From an uncultured Pseudobutyrivibrio sp. (GTDB lineage Bacteria; Bacillota; Clostridia; Lachnospirales; Lachnospiraceae), in NCBI GenBank assembly GCA_946403965.1, contig CAMJBT010000009.1:1-62459 (forward strand): a DNA stretch of 62,459 nt, in the 5' to 3' direction. Made by a program: the position numbers and the translations under genes. The first letter of the stretch is position 1; every line of letters begins with the position of its first letter. Positions 7,340-18,089 of this stretch are shown here, piece by piece. Below the pieces are notes generated by a model, which worked only from the letters and a program-made list of their open reading frames with translations, made no database searches and had not been told where the DNA came from.

Positions 7340-9490
7340 TTACTTTTTGTTTAATTTCATTGTAAGAGCTATTCTGCCTTTCTTCTCATCAACAGAAAGA
7401 ACCTCTACATCCACAATATCTCCAACAGAAACAACTTCAAGAGGATGCTTGATATAACGCTCTGTCATTTGCGAAATGTGAACGAGGCCGTCCTGGTGAA
7501 CACCGATATCAACAAATGCACCAAAATCGATAACATTTCTGACAGTACCCTTAAGCTGCATTCCCGGCTTCAAATCCTTCATTTCAAGAACATCGCTCTT
7601 TAAGATTGGCTTTGGCATGTCTTCTCGTGGATCACGCCCTGGCTTTTCAAGTTCTTTAACAATATCCTCCAAAGTCATCTCACCAACACCTAATTCTGTT
7701 GATAAAGCTTTTATATTTGTAATGCTCTTGTGGATATCCTTGAGTGTGCCTGCTGCAATATCCTTTGTATCATAACCAAGCTTTTCAAGAAGTGTCTTAG
7801 CAGCATCATAGCTTTCAGGATGAACAGCTGTGGCATCAAGAGGATTCTTTCCTCCAGTAATACGCATGAAACCAGCACACTGTTCAAATGCCTTAGGGCC
7901 AAGCTTGGGAACTTTTTTAAGCTCTGCGCGAGAATTGAATCGTCCATTAGTCTCACGGTATTCAACGATATTCTTCGCAAGTGTTTTGTTGATACCAGAA
8001 ACATATTCAAGAAGTGATGCAGATGCAGTGTTAAGATCTACACCTACCGCATTAACACAAGTCTCTACAACTCCAGCAAGTGTCTCATCCAATTTCTTTT
8101 GGTTCATATCATGCTGATACTGACCTACTCCCACTGATTTTGGATCAATTTTTACAAGCTCGGCAAGTGGGTCCTGAAGACGACGGGCCATAGATGTAGC
8201 ACTACGCTGCCCTACATCAAAGTTTGGGAACTCCTCTGTAGCAAGCTTACTAGCAGAATAAACTGATGCTCCTGCCTCATTTACAATGATATATTCAACC
8301 TTTTCAGGAATTTCTTTGAGCATATCAACAATAATCTGTTCCGACTCACGACTAGCTGTACCATTACCCAACGAAATAAGGGAAACATTATATTTTTTTA
8401 TTAGAGCTTTGATAACCTTTTTTGTTTCTTCAACCTTGTTCTGAGGAGCAGTTGGATAAACTACAGTAGTATCAAGCACCTTTCCTGTAGCATCTACAAC
8501 TGCAATCTTACAACCTGTTCTAAAGGCTGGATCCCATCCAAGAACATTTCGGCCAGCAATCGGTGGTTGCATAAGAAGCTGAGTAAGATTCTTTCCGAAT
8601 ACTTTTATAGCTCCATCCTCAGCAATTTCTGTAAGATTATTTCTGATTTCATTTTCAATAGAAGGCGCAATAAGTCTTGAGTATGCATCTTCAATTGTAG
8701 AGATTAATGCCTGATTCGTATTTACGTTATCTCTGCTAATAATTTTTCTTTGTAGATAATTGATTATGTCATCTACTGGTGCATCAATAGAAACTTTTAA
8801 AATCTTTTCCTTTTCACCACGGTTGAGGGCAAGAATTCTATGGCCCGGAAGCTTTGCAATAGCCTCATCATAATCATAGTAATTTTCGTATACAGACTCT
8901 GCCTCAGCATCTTTTGCCTTTGAAACAATACGGCCATTTTTAAATGTCTTTTCGCGAATCCAAGTACGATAGTCTGCATCATCTGAAATACTTTCTGCAA
9001 TAATATCGCACGCACCAGCAATTGCTTCCTCACATGTATTAACGTCCTTTTCCGGATTTACGAAGGCCTTTGCCTCTTCCTCAAGAGACTTGTCTGTCAT
9101 CTGAAGAATGATGATATTTGCAAGTGGCTCTAAGCCTTTTTCCTTGGCAATAGTAGCTCTTGTACGGCGCTTTGGTCGGTAAGGACGATATAAATCATCA
9201 ACTGCAACCTGAGTAGTCGCCTCTAAAATTGCCTTTTTAAGCTCCTCTGTAAGAAGCCCCTGTTCTTCAATAGATGCAAGGCATGTAGCCTTTTTATCTT
9301 CAAGATTTCGTAAATACGTAAGTCTTTCTGCTAATGTTCTAAGCTGCTCATCATTTAGACCACCTGTGGCCTCCTTTCTGTATCGGGAAATAAATGGCAC
9401 TGTATTTCCTTCATCCAAAAGCCCAATAGCCGCTTCTACCTGAGCCGCTCTTACCTGTAGTTCTGATGCGATTTGTTTAGTAATATCCAT
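7340..9490 (-). CDS. tex: Tex-family S1 RNA-binding protein (YqgF/HhH/S1)
   Basis: 716 residues, normal for Tex, a conserved transcription-accessory nucleic-acid-binding protein. Order: N-terminal helical domain with SRYRKEATGGLNDEQLR (about 36-52); a YqgF-like RNase H fold (VLGWDPAFRTGCKIAVVDATG, about 320-340); helix-hairpin-helix (ASASLLEYVSGINKTLAKNIV, then KVPKLGPKAFEQCAGF); C-terminal S1 domain (LKGTVRNVIDFGAFVDIGVHQDGLVHISQM, about 650-680). AGGAG precedes the ATG. It lies 30 bp after the acyltransferase gene. Precise cellular role in this group is not known. Confidence 0.93.
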   Translation of the reverse strand: MDITKQIASELQVRAAQVEAAIGLLDEGNTVPFISRYRKEATGGLNDEQLRTLAERLTYLRNLEDKKATCLASIEEQGLLTEELKKAILEATTQVAVDDLYRPYRPKRRTRATIAKEKGLEPLANIIILQMTDKSLEEEAKAFVNPEKDVNTCEEAIAGACDIIAESISDDADYRTWIREKTFKNGRIVSKAKDAEAESVYENYYDYDEAIAKLPGHRILALNRGEKEKILKVSIDAPVDDIINYLQRKIISRDNVNTNQALISTIEDAYSRLIAPSIENEIRNNLTEIAEDGAIKVFGKNLTQLLMQPPIAGRNVLGWDPAFRTGCKIAVVDATGKVLDTTVVYPTAPQNKVEETKKVIKALIKKYNVSLISLGNGTASRESEQIIVDMLKEIPEKVEYIIVNEAGASVYSASKLATEEFPNFDVGQRSATSMARRLQDPLAELVKIDPKSVGVGQYQHDMNQKKLDETLAGVVETCVNAVGVDLNTASASLLEYVSGINKTLAKNIVEYRETNGRFNSRAELKKVPKLGPKAFEQCAGFMRITGGKNPLDATAVHPESYDAAKTLLEKLGYDTKDIAAGTLKDIHKSITNIKALSTELGVGEMTLEDIVKELEKPGRDPREDMPKPILKSDVLEMKDLKPGMQLKGTVRNVIDFGAFVDIGVHQDGLVHISQMTERYIKHPLEVVSVGDIVDVEVLSVDEKKGRIALTMKLNKK

Positions 9491-9519
9491 GTTGTAACTC
9501 CTAACTGTAAAAACTCTAA

Positions 9520-10566
9520 TTAAAACATTTTCTTTATCTTTGACGATAATTCACGAACAATTATCGACATAACCCAAGTACATATAATACAAACTAGCAT
9601 TAATGCAAATATCTCTCTATGTGCATAATTCTGAATATTCAAATGAGAATAGAATAAAATCATTATTCTGTGATGGGTTAAAATGATGAACCAACTAATT
9701 CCCGAAAGATATGTTATGAACTTATAGCTGCCCTTTTCAGGTGAGATTTCCACATCCCTGAGTGCAATCAACATTGTCATACTGATTGCAAAATAAATTA
9801 GCTCGCTTAATTCCTGATTCAGTTTTAAAAATGAAAGACTTGGCACGAATCCTATAAGACAAAAGTACACAAAAATCAGCAAAGACAAAATAGCAGATAT
9901 ACGTCTAAGCACCTTTGGAATTTCTTTGTCAGCAAATACTTCGTGAAGCAACATTCCAATATAAAAATAAACCATCACAAAAAGCGGATTCATAAGCTGT
10001 GTGAATGAAAATGGGTTATGAATAAGTAATATAAATACATACCATATCATCATCACCACAAGAGTAATATATTTAAACTTCTTTAGAAGCTTTGCCAATA
10101 GTGGAAACAAAAGATAGCATACAACTATACACGACATGAACCATTCGCCAATCAAATAGAAATTAAACACTATCAGTTGAGAAACTCCGTCCATTCCAAT
10201 TAACGTAAGAAGGAATCTACTAATTGGAAGGTCGTGACCAACCACTTGATTGTTTACCAAAAAGCAGATTAAAAACATAATTGTGTAGGCTACATAAAAC
10301 GGTATAAAAAGCCCTTTAAATCTGCGCAGGTAATATTTACCAAGAGGAATTTCATCCTCATGGTTGTACATAAGCGCATAACCAGAAATAATAAATAAAA
10401 ACAAACTGGCTGGACGAGCTAAGATATTAAAGAAATAAGTATAGCCATTTATAGATGGATCAGGTCCATTGCCCGAAATTGTGTATTCCACAAAAAAATG
10501 ATAGAAAAAAATAAAGAACACGCCGATATCACGAAGGATATCAAGGCCGATAATTCGCTTTTTCAT
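9520..10566 (-). CDS. Acyltransferase family 3 membrane protein
   Basis: 348 residues with about ten hydrophobic segments, N-terminus MKKRIIGLDILRD and an early histidine in FYHFFVEY. Both are typical of acyltransferase-3 (OafA/NodX-like) proteins that O-acetylate surface sugars from a cytosolic acyl donor. The HHRIMIL segment near the C-terminus and the GEWFMSCIVVCYLLFPL segment fit the family. No sugar genes are adjacent, so the acceptor cannot be named. RBS AGGAGACTAAT. Confidence 0.8.
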   Translation of the reverse strand: MKKRIIGLDILRDIGVFFIFFYHFFVEYTISGNGPDPSINGYTYFFNILARPASLFLFIISGYALMYNHEDEIPLGKYYLRRFKGLFIPFYVAYTIMFLICFLVNNQVVGHDLPISRFLLTLIGMDGVSQLIVFNFYLIGEWFMSCIVVCYLLFPLLAKLLKKFKYITLVVMMIWYVFILLIHNPFSFTQLMNPLFVMVYFYIGMLLHEVFADKEIPKVLRRISAILSLLIFVYFCLIGFVPSLSFLKLNQELSELIYFAISMTMLIALRDVEISPEKGSYKFITYLSGISWFIILTHHRIMILFYSHLNIQNYAHREIFALMLVCIICTWVMSIIVRELSSKIKKMF

Positions 10567-10644
10567 ATTAGTCTCCTAGAAATAATTTTCTAGTTAAGTA
10601 TATAAAAAATGGATTGGGATAGCAACTTAGTCAATGGCATAATT

Positions 10645-10671
10645 AAAAAGGAGCCTCCGCATGGAGACTCC
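10645..10671 (-). terminator. Terminator after rplY
   Basis: Minus strand GGAGTCTCC-ATGC-GGAGGCTCC followed by TTTTT. Nine-bp stem with one G-U pair. Confidence 0.9.
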
Positions 10672-10685
10672 AAATTGATAACTAT

Positions 10686-11273
10686 TTATGATGCTGCCTG
10701 AGTAGAATCCTCTTCTTCCTCAGCATCTTCTACTTTATTCTTTGCTGCAATAACCTCAACAACTACCTGATCAGCTCTTGTGGTTACTTCAACCTTCTTG
10801 TTCTTTGCTATTGCTAAATCAGCAACTGTAACTGTGTCACCTAGTCTGAGTGAACTGCAATCAATTTCAATTTTCTCGACTACATCCTCAGCCTTTGCCT
10901 TGTAAGCAACTTCTGAAATCAGCTGCTCTAAAACACCTTCAGTAACAGCTTCCTTGTTCTTAAGAACAACCTCGGCTGTTGCATGGATAACCTCGCCTTT
11001 AACGAGCTCCTGGAAATCCATCTCTAAAATCTGATGCTTTGCTGCATCGAAATGCAATTCCTTTAATAACACATTGTACTTCTTTCCTTCCAAGTCAAGT
11101 GTCATCTGAGTGTGTCTGCTCTTCCTAAGAGCCTCAGCCTCTTTTACCTCGAACTGGAGTGGGATTGATTGCTCGATATCTCTACCGAACAGGTTACCTG
11201 TAACGTAGCCTTCTCTTCTCAACCTCTTTGCTTTCTTTTCCATGTCACGTCTTTGTACCTTGTAAGTATCCAT
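10686..11273 (-). CDS. rplY: 50S ribosomal protein L25 / Ctc-type
   Basis: 5S rRNA-binding ribosomal protein of the long (TL5/Ctc) class, 195 residues. The N-terminal 5S-binding domain holds RRDMEKKAKRLRREGYVTGNL and IPLQFEVKEAE, followed by the beta-rich C-terminal domain (RLGDTVTVADL) and an acidic tail. I use the start at 11273, where AGGAGGAAGAGACAA precedes ATG. The longer open frame to 11390 has no ribosome site and the extra residues do not look like L25. Confidence 0.9.
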   Translation of the reverse strand: MDTYKVQRRDMEKKAKRLRREGYVTGNLFGRDIEQSIPLQFEVKEAEALRKSRHTQMTLDLEGKKYNVLLKELHFDAAKHQILEMDFQELVKGEVIHATAEVVLKNKEAVTEGVLEQLISEVAYKAKAEDVVEKIEIDCSSLRLGDTVTVADLAIAKNKKVEVTTRADQVVVEVIAAKNKVEDAEEEEDSTQAAS

Positions 11274-11442
11274 TTGTCTCTTCCTCCTAAAATACAAATA
11301 TTTGAGCAGGGAAATTTGCGGAATGTCGATATTCAATTGGCGTTTCGTTTGTTTCTCGTGTTCGAATATGTTATAGTCCTCTTTTTTCAAATAGTCAAGC
11401 CCGAAATCGGAAGTCTTTTGATAATTCTTCTGAATAATACAA

Positions 11443-11471
11443 AAATGACTGACACTAAGTGCCAGTCATTT
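11443..11471 (-). terminator. Terminator of the glycerol operon
   Basis: Minus strand AAATGACTGGCAC-TTA-GTGTCAGTCATTT followed by TT. Long near-perfect stem right after the last gene of the operon. The A/T flanks make it potentially bidirectional. Confidence 0.9.
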
Positions 11472-11475
11472 CATT

Positions 11476-11841
11476 TTATAATGCCTCTACATTTCTTGTT
11501 GCTACAACGTCCACGCCAGTTTCGCAAACGTTTTTCACAACCACATCGCCAATATGAATTGGAGCTTTCATTACTGCTGCATCAATCTCCTTCATTACAT
11601 CCGCAATTTTATCCTTTGGAATGTTTGATTTTGTTTTAACTGATACACGAGGCTTGTCACCGCCTAAAATAACAGCTGTAGATGTAACTGTTCTCTCAGG
11701 ATGTGTAACTTCGTTTTTGGCGTAGTTTTCTCCAATCTTGCAGGTGTTACCTGTTACAGATAAAACCTCTCCATTTTCTAGCTCTACTGTAATCGCACAA
11801 CCCATTGGGCAGCCGATACATGTTAATTCTCTTTTTTCCAT
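11476..11841 (-). CDS. DUF1667 iron-sulfur-type protein of the glycerol-3-phosphate dehydrogenase set
   Basis: 121 residues. The N-terminus has CIGCPMGC (C8, C11, C15) and a further cysteine at about 32 in TGNTCKIG, a probable Fe-S ligand set. A compact domain with TVTSTAVILGGDKPRVSVKT follows. In clostridia DUF1667 proteins follow the GlpA-like and GlpB-like flavoproteins and are thought to be the small electron-transfer subunit. It is the last gene of the operon, 15 bp after the preceding one. Cofactor binding is inferred from the cysteines only. Confidence 0.85.
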   Translation of the reverse strand: MEKRELTCIGCPMGCAITVELENGEVLSVTGNTCKIGENYAKNEVTHPERTVTSTAVILGGDKPRVSVKTKSNIPKDKIADVMKEIDAAVMKAPIHIGDVVVKNVCETGVDVVATRNVEAL

Positions 11842-11856
11842 CTTCTGCCACTCCTT

Positions 11857-13119
11857 TTACTCATTTTCAATCTTTACTGTAATCTTTTTAAGACCTGGCT
11901 TTTCAGCAAGCTTATCCTTAAGAAGGATTACCTGCTCCATCTCACCTGGTGCCATGATTCGTTTCTTATTGTGCATTACTCTTTCGTCGTCAAAATATAC
12001 ACTTACAAATGAATCCTTGTAAACAGCTCCGACACGGAATCGAACTGTAAGTTTATCATCCATTCTGTCTACATTTATTGTAGATGGAACAGTGTAACGA
12101 GCACCTTCTGTTGCTACAATTTCAATATCAGCTGCTCCTTCAGAAAGCTCTCCCTTAACAAACTTAGCAGCATTCTGTCCTGCTCTGTCTGCTTCCTCAG
12201 AAACATAATCAACAAGATCGTGTACGTGAAGAACATTGCCACAGGCAAATACTCCTGGGATATTTGTCTCTAATGATTCATTTACAACTGGGCCGCTTGT
12301 GATTGGGCTCATTTCCACGCCTGCATTTCTTGAAAGCTCATTCTCTGGAATAAGACCGCAAGAAAGAAGCAATGTATCACATGTGTATCTTTCCTCTGTA
12401 CCTGGAATTGGCTTGCCCTTGTTATCAACTGCTGCAATAGTAACAGCTGTAAGATGCTCCTTGCCCTCGATATCAACAACTGTGTGCGAAAGCTTAAGAG
12501 GAATTCCAAAGTCATCGAGACACTGAACAATATTTCTCTTTAAACCTCCTGAATAAGGCATAAGCTCTGCTACAACCTTGACCTTTGCGCCTTCAAGTGT
12601 CATACGACGTGCCATGATAAGACCGATATCACCTGAACCTAAGATGACAACCTCACGTCCCGGCATATATCCTTCGATATTTACAAGACGCTGAGCTGTA
12701 CCTGCTGAAAAAATACCTGCTGGTCTGTATCCTGGAATATTTAAAGCTCCTCTTGGACGCTCGCGACAACCCATTGCAAGGATAACAGCCCCTGCTTTAA
12801 TCTGATACATTCCATCCTCACGACTCATAGCTGTGACTACTCTGTCGTTTGAAATATCCATAACCATTGTATTGAGCTTATACTCTATTTTTGCATTAAG
12901 AACCTTTTCAATGAAACGATATGCATATTCTGGTCCTGTAAGCTCTTCTTTAAATGTGTGGAGTCCAAAACCATTGTGGATACACTGATTAAGAATTCCA
13001 CCAAGCTCTTTATCTCTTTCTAAAATAAGAATTTTATCTACTCCAGCATTTCTAGCTGCAACTGCAGCTGCAAGTCCAGCTGGACCACCGCCAACAATAA
13101 CAATATCATAATTCAACAT
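11857..13119 (-). CDS. FAD/NAD(P)-dependent oxidoreductase, clostridial GlpB-like subunit
   Basis: 420 residues. FAD-binding GGGPAGLAAA (10-19) and a second Rossmann motif GSGDIGLIMA for NAD(P). FACGNVLHVHDLVDYVS near residue 300 is the conserved second FAD segment of the pyridine nucleotide-disulphide oxidoreductase fold. There is no redox CxxxxC, so it is not a disulphide reductase. It overlaps the stop of glpA (TAATG) and precedes DUF1667, the usual three-subunit layout. It probably passes electrons from glycerol-3-phosphate oxidation to NAD or another carrier. Confidence 0.88.
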   Translation of the reverse strand: MLNYDIVIVGGGPAGLAAAVAARNAGVDKILILERDKELGGILNQCIHNGFGLHTFKEELTGPEYAYRFIEKVLNAKIEYKLNTMVMDISNDRVVTAMSREDGMYQIKAGAVILAMGCRERPRGALNIPGYRPAGIFSAGTAQRLVNIEGYMPGREVVILGSGDIGLIMARRMTLEGAKVKVVAELMPYSGGLKRNIVQCLDDFGIPLKLSHTVVDIEGKEHLTAVTIAAVDNKGKPIPGTEERYTCDTLLLSCGLIPENELSRNAGVEMSPITSGPVVNESLETNIPGVFACGNVLHVHDLVDYVSEEADRAGQNAAKFVKGELSEGAADIEIVATEGARYTVPSTINVDRMDDKLTVRFRVGAVYKDSFVSVYFDDERVMHNKKRIMAPGEMEQVILLKDKLAEKPGLKKITVKIENE

Positions 13120-14579
13120 TACTGCTCGCCTCCCTTCTGATTTTTGGTGCGCTCCATTACAATATTTGAGCGACCACCGCTCTTTGTTATTTCTTCATAT
13201 TTAAGGCCGAGCTCTCTGTGAAGAATTTCCATTGTCTTTGGAGAACAGAAACCTGCCTGACATCTACCCATTCCAGCACGTGTTCTTCTCTTAACTCCAT
13301 CAAGTGAACGAGCGCCTAAAGGTCTATGAATAGCGTCAAGAATTTCCCCCTCTGAAATAGATTCGCAGCGGCAAATGATGTTACCATAAGCTGGATTTTT
13401 CTTGATTAATTCATTTCTTTCTTCTACAGAAAGATTTTCTGGGTTCATAACATCTTTACGTGTGCTAATCCAATTAGCCTTTGATGTGAGCCCCATCATG
13501 TCCTTTAACATATTTCCTACCATCTCACCGATAGCAGGTGAAGATGTAAGACCTGGTGACTCAATAGCAGCACAATCAATAAAGTGAGGTGCCCCATCTA
13601 CTTCACCTATAATAAACTCGTGACGCGCCTCATGTGCACGAAGTCCTGCAAATGATGTAATAACCTTTCTCATTGGAAGATTCTTTACATGGTCATTTGC
13701 CTTTGCAATAAGATCATTGATGCCATCAGCTGTTGTGTTTGTTCCTTCCTTATCATCAATATCAATCGCTGTTGGTCCAACAATAAGATTGCCATGAACA
13801 GTAGGCGATACAAGGACGCCCTTGCCAAGGTTTGTAGGCTGTGGGAAGATTGTGTGGCTAACGTGATTTCCAACTTCTTTATCAAGCAAGCAATAGTCAC
13901 CTCGCCTTGGAATAATTTCAATCTTGTCATCAGGCTTACTTACCATATTATGGATAACTCCTGAGTAAACACCTGCTGCATTTACAACATATCTAGAAAC
14001 ATACTCACCATTGTTAGTGCGAATGTGCCATAGTCCATCTTCGTCTTTAACAATATTCTCAACCTTAGTATTAAATCTAAAGTCGACTCCATTTACATTT
14101 GCGTTTTCTGCCATTGCAATGCAAAGCTTGAATGGGCAGATGATTCCACCAGTTGGGGCATATAACGCTCCTTCTACATTGTCTGAAAGATTTGGCTCCA
14201 TCTCTAGAGCTTCCTGGCGTGTAAGAATCTTTAATCCCTTTACACCATTTTTAACGCCTCTGTCATAAAGATCCTGAAGTCCAGGCAAAGCCTCCTTGTG
14301 AATACATACAACCATAGAACCATTTCTTTTGAACGGAATGTCCAAATCACGGCAAAGGTCATCCATCATCTCATTTCCACGTACATTTAATTTAGCCATC
14401 AATGAGCCTGCAGCGGCATCAAAACCTGCATGCACAATTGCCGAATTTGCTTTTGATGTACCCTCACATACATCCTCACATTTTTCAAGTACACAGACGT
14501 TAGCCTCATATTTTGAGAGTTCTCTTGCAATTGCGCTTCCCGAAACGCCTGCGCCTATGATTATGACATCATACAACAT
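13119..14579 (-). CDS. glpA: Glycerol-3-phosphate dehydrogenase, GlpA-like catalytic subunit
   Basis: 486-residue DAO-family flavoprotein that oxidises glycerol-3-phosphate to dihydroxyacetone phosphate. The N-terminal FAD motif is IIGAGVSGSAIAREL (7-21), followed by NSAIVHAGFD. The C-terminal BFD-like [2Fe-2S] domain has cysteines in IICRCE and GRCQAGFC (about 420-465). These features place it with anaerobic GlpA rather than aerobic GlpD. It lies 180 bp after glpF, across a long intra-operon hairpin. Confidence 0.9.
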   Translation of the reverse strand: MLYDVIIIGAGVSGSAIARELSKYEANVCVLEKCEDVCEGTSKANSAIVHAGFDAAAGSLMAKLNVRGNEMMDDLCRDLDIPFKRNGSMVVCIHKEALPGLQDLYDRGVKNGVKGLKILTRQEALEMEPNLSDNVEGALYAPTGGIICPFKLCIAMAENANVNGVDFRFNTKVENIVKDEDGLWHIRTNNGEYVSRYVVNAAGVYSGVIHNMVSKPDDKIEIIPRRGDYCLLDKEVGNHVSHTIFPQPTNLGKGVLVSPTVHGNLIVGPTAIDIDDKEGTNTTADGINDLIAKANDHVKNLPMRKVITSFAGLRAHEARHEFIIGEVDGAPHFIDCAAIESPGLTSSPAIGEMVGNMLKDMMGLTSKANWISTRKDVMNPENLSVEERNELIKKNPAYGNIICRCESISEGEILDAIHRPLGARSLDGVKRRTRAGMGRCQAGFCSPKTMEILHRELGLKYEEITKSGGRSNIVMERTKNQKGGEQ

Positions 14580-14622
14580 ATTTTTATCTCCTAACTAATA
14601 ATTTACAGTTAATAATAAATAA

Positions 14623-14669
14623 GGAGTCGGTAATTAAACGCATCTCATCATGCGTTCAATACCGACTCC
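14623..14669 (-). other. Stable hairpin between glpF and glpA
   Basis: Ten-bp stem GGAGTCGGTA/TACCGACTCC (14623-14632 with 14660-14669) enclosing a second 7-bp stem AACGCAT/ATGCGTT (14637-14643 with 14650-14656). No U-tract follows on either strand. It may be a processing or stability element that sets different expression of glpPKF and glpAB, or a weak terminator. Confidence 0.65.
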
Positions 14670-14759
14670 AATCCTCAGTGTATCAATAATAAAGTTTAAA
14701 ATGGTTTCAGTATTGAATACTGAATAACTAATGCATTTGACATAAATGAGTTTTGCTCA

Positions 14760-15482
14760 TTAACCAAACATCTGAGCAGCTGCAAGTGCGTTGTAAAGAA
14801 GGGATGCTACAACACCACCACAGATAGGAGCAACTGCTGGAATCCATCCGTAGCTCCAGTTACCATCCTTCTTGCCGAAGTTTGGTGCAAGACATATATA
14901 TGCAATACGTGGAGCTGTATCTCTTGCTGCATTCATTGCGTATCCTGTAAGACCACCAAATGAAGCACCACAAGCAACGATTACACCATATACAAGTACC
15001 CAAACTGTACGGTCTGAACCAGCTGGAATAAGAGCAAGTGTAAATACAAGTACGAATGTAGCTACAAACTCTGAAAGGAAGTTAAGAACCTGATTTGGAA
15101 TTGAAGGTGCTGTACAGAAGCATCCTCTAACAACTGCATCATCAGCTGTCTCTCTGATGTGATCCTTGTAAAGAAGCATAAGGATAGCTGCACCAACGAA
15201 ACCTCCAAGCATCTGTGCAACAATCTGTCCTGGTACTGTGCTCCAGTCACCACTTCTGATTGCAATACCAATTGTAACTGCAGGGTTGAATGCTGATGGG
15301 CATCCTGTAAAATTGCTCATGGCAAATGCAGGAACCATAACTGCCATTCCCCATCCAATAAGGATATGAACAGCTCCGCCGCCCTTGAATCCTGATTTGT
15401 TTAGAGAAACATTACAGCAAACACCATCACCAAGTAATACAAGTAAAATAGTACCTATAAACTCGCCTACATAAACTGACAT
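14760..15482 (-). CDS. glpF: Glycerol uptake facilitator (aquaglyceroporin)
   Basis: About 240 residues, six transmembrane segments plus two half-helices, MIP family. The first selectivity motif is intact (AFNPAVT). The second reads YAMNAARDTAPR, that is NAA in place of NPA, with the arginine of the glycerol filter kept. Two ATGs lie six bp apart; I use the second (15482), since GGGGGT is too close to the first. It moves glycerol across the membrane and is 26 bp from glpK. Relative to bacterial GlpF the overall length is slightly short. Confidence 0.9.
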   Translation of the reverse strand: MSVYVGEFIGTILLVLLGDGVCCNVSLNKSGFKGGGAVHILIGWGMAVMVPAFAMSNFTGCPSAFNPAVTIGIAIRSGDWSTVPGQIVAQMLGGFVGAAILMLLYKDHIRETADDAVVRGCFCTAPSIPNQVLNFLSEFVATFVLVFTLALIPAGSDRTVWVLVYGVIVACGASFGGLTGYAMNAARDTAPRIAYICLAPNFGKKDGNWSYGWIPAVAPICGGVVASLLYNALAAAQMFG

Positions 15483-15514
15483 ATACATTTACCCCCTTTA
15501 TTAAATTATTAAAT

Positions 15515-17651
<2,137 letters not shown>

Positions 17652-17690
17652 TACTTATACTCCTCAATACCCCCTATCGCTTTTAGACAC

Positions 17691-17746
17691 AAAAAAAGAA
17701 CATGCCTAAATATGCAAGAGCTCCAACTCTTGAAACAGCCACATTC
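17691..17746 (-). terminator. Leader terminator of the glycerol operon, probable GlpP target
   Basis: Minus-strand RNA: GAAUGUGGC (17738-17746) can pair with GGCAUGUUC (17698-17706), with two G-U pairs and one mismatch. Nested inside is CAAGAG-UUGGAG-CUCUUG (17715-17732). Seven U residues follow (17691-17697). It lies about 30 nt after the expected transcription start and before glpP, where GlpP-controlled leader terminators occur. Confidence 0.65.
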
Positions 17747-17783
17747 TCATCTCTCACGGGCATTTATTAACTTTACTAATTAA

Positions 17784-17812
17784 ATAATACACGACATGTG
17801 AGTAAATTTCAA
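17784..17812 (-). promoter_or_regulatory. Promoter of the glycerol operon
   Basis: Minus-strand TTGAAA (17807-17812), 17-bp spacer, TATTAT (17784-17789). Predicted start near 17777 gives a leader of about 125 nt holding the GlpP-type terminator. Confidence 0.75.
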
Positions 17813-18089
17813 CATATAATTTTCACATTTTCATCTTCTTGTGTACACATTTCACCAAACTTGGTTTTCTTATCAGTTAAGTTTGTTGGAAAAAGTGCAT
17901 ATAACCTCTGTTGCAAAGATCGTTAAATTAATCACTTTTTACTTTATAGGAACTACAGAGATATTTCCAATACATAAAAAGACCCTCATCAACACTGATT
18001 TGGGTCTGTTTTGCACTTATTCTTTTTCTTGCTTATTAACTATACCTGGGGTCGGCTACTATTTTGTACCTACGGAGAGTAGAGTTAAA
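17813..18089. other. Non-coding gap between the glycerol promoter and the flavodoxin-fusion gene
   Basis: Apart from the terminator at 17976-18010 I see no gene. The plus-strand frame through here and into the neighbouring gene has no ribosome site and no family resemblance. A TGTGTACACA palindrome at about 17841-17850 lies 30-40 bp above the glycerol promoter and could be an operator (possibly a cre-like or other regulator site), but it does not match the cre consensus closely. Confidence 0.4.
17976..18010 (-). terminator. Terminator after the cytochrome/flavodoxin fusion
   Basis: Minus-strand AGACCC, a 16-base loop with internal pairing, GGGTCT, then TTTTT. The loop sequence (AAATC...GATGA) is shared with terminators at 23319 and 24469, which also follow flavodoxin genes or their remnant. 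Confidence 0.75.

Noticed and set aside
11274..11390. N-terminal extension of L25
   Set aside because: No ribosome site upstream, sequence not L25-like; a strong AGGAGG supports 11273.
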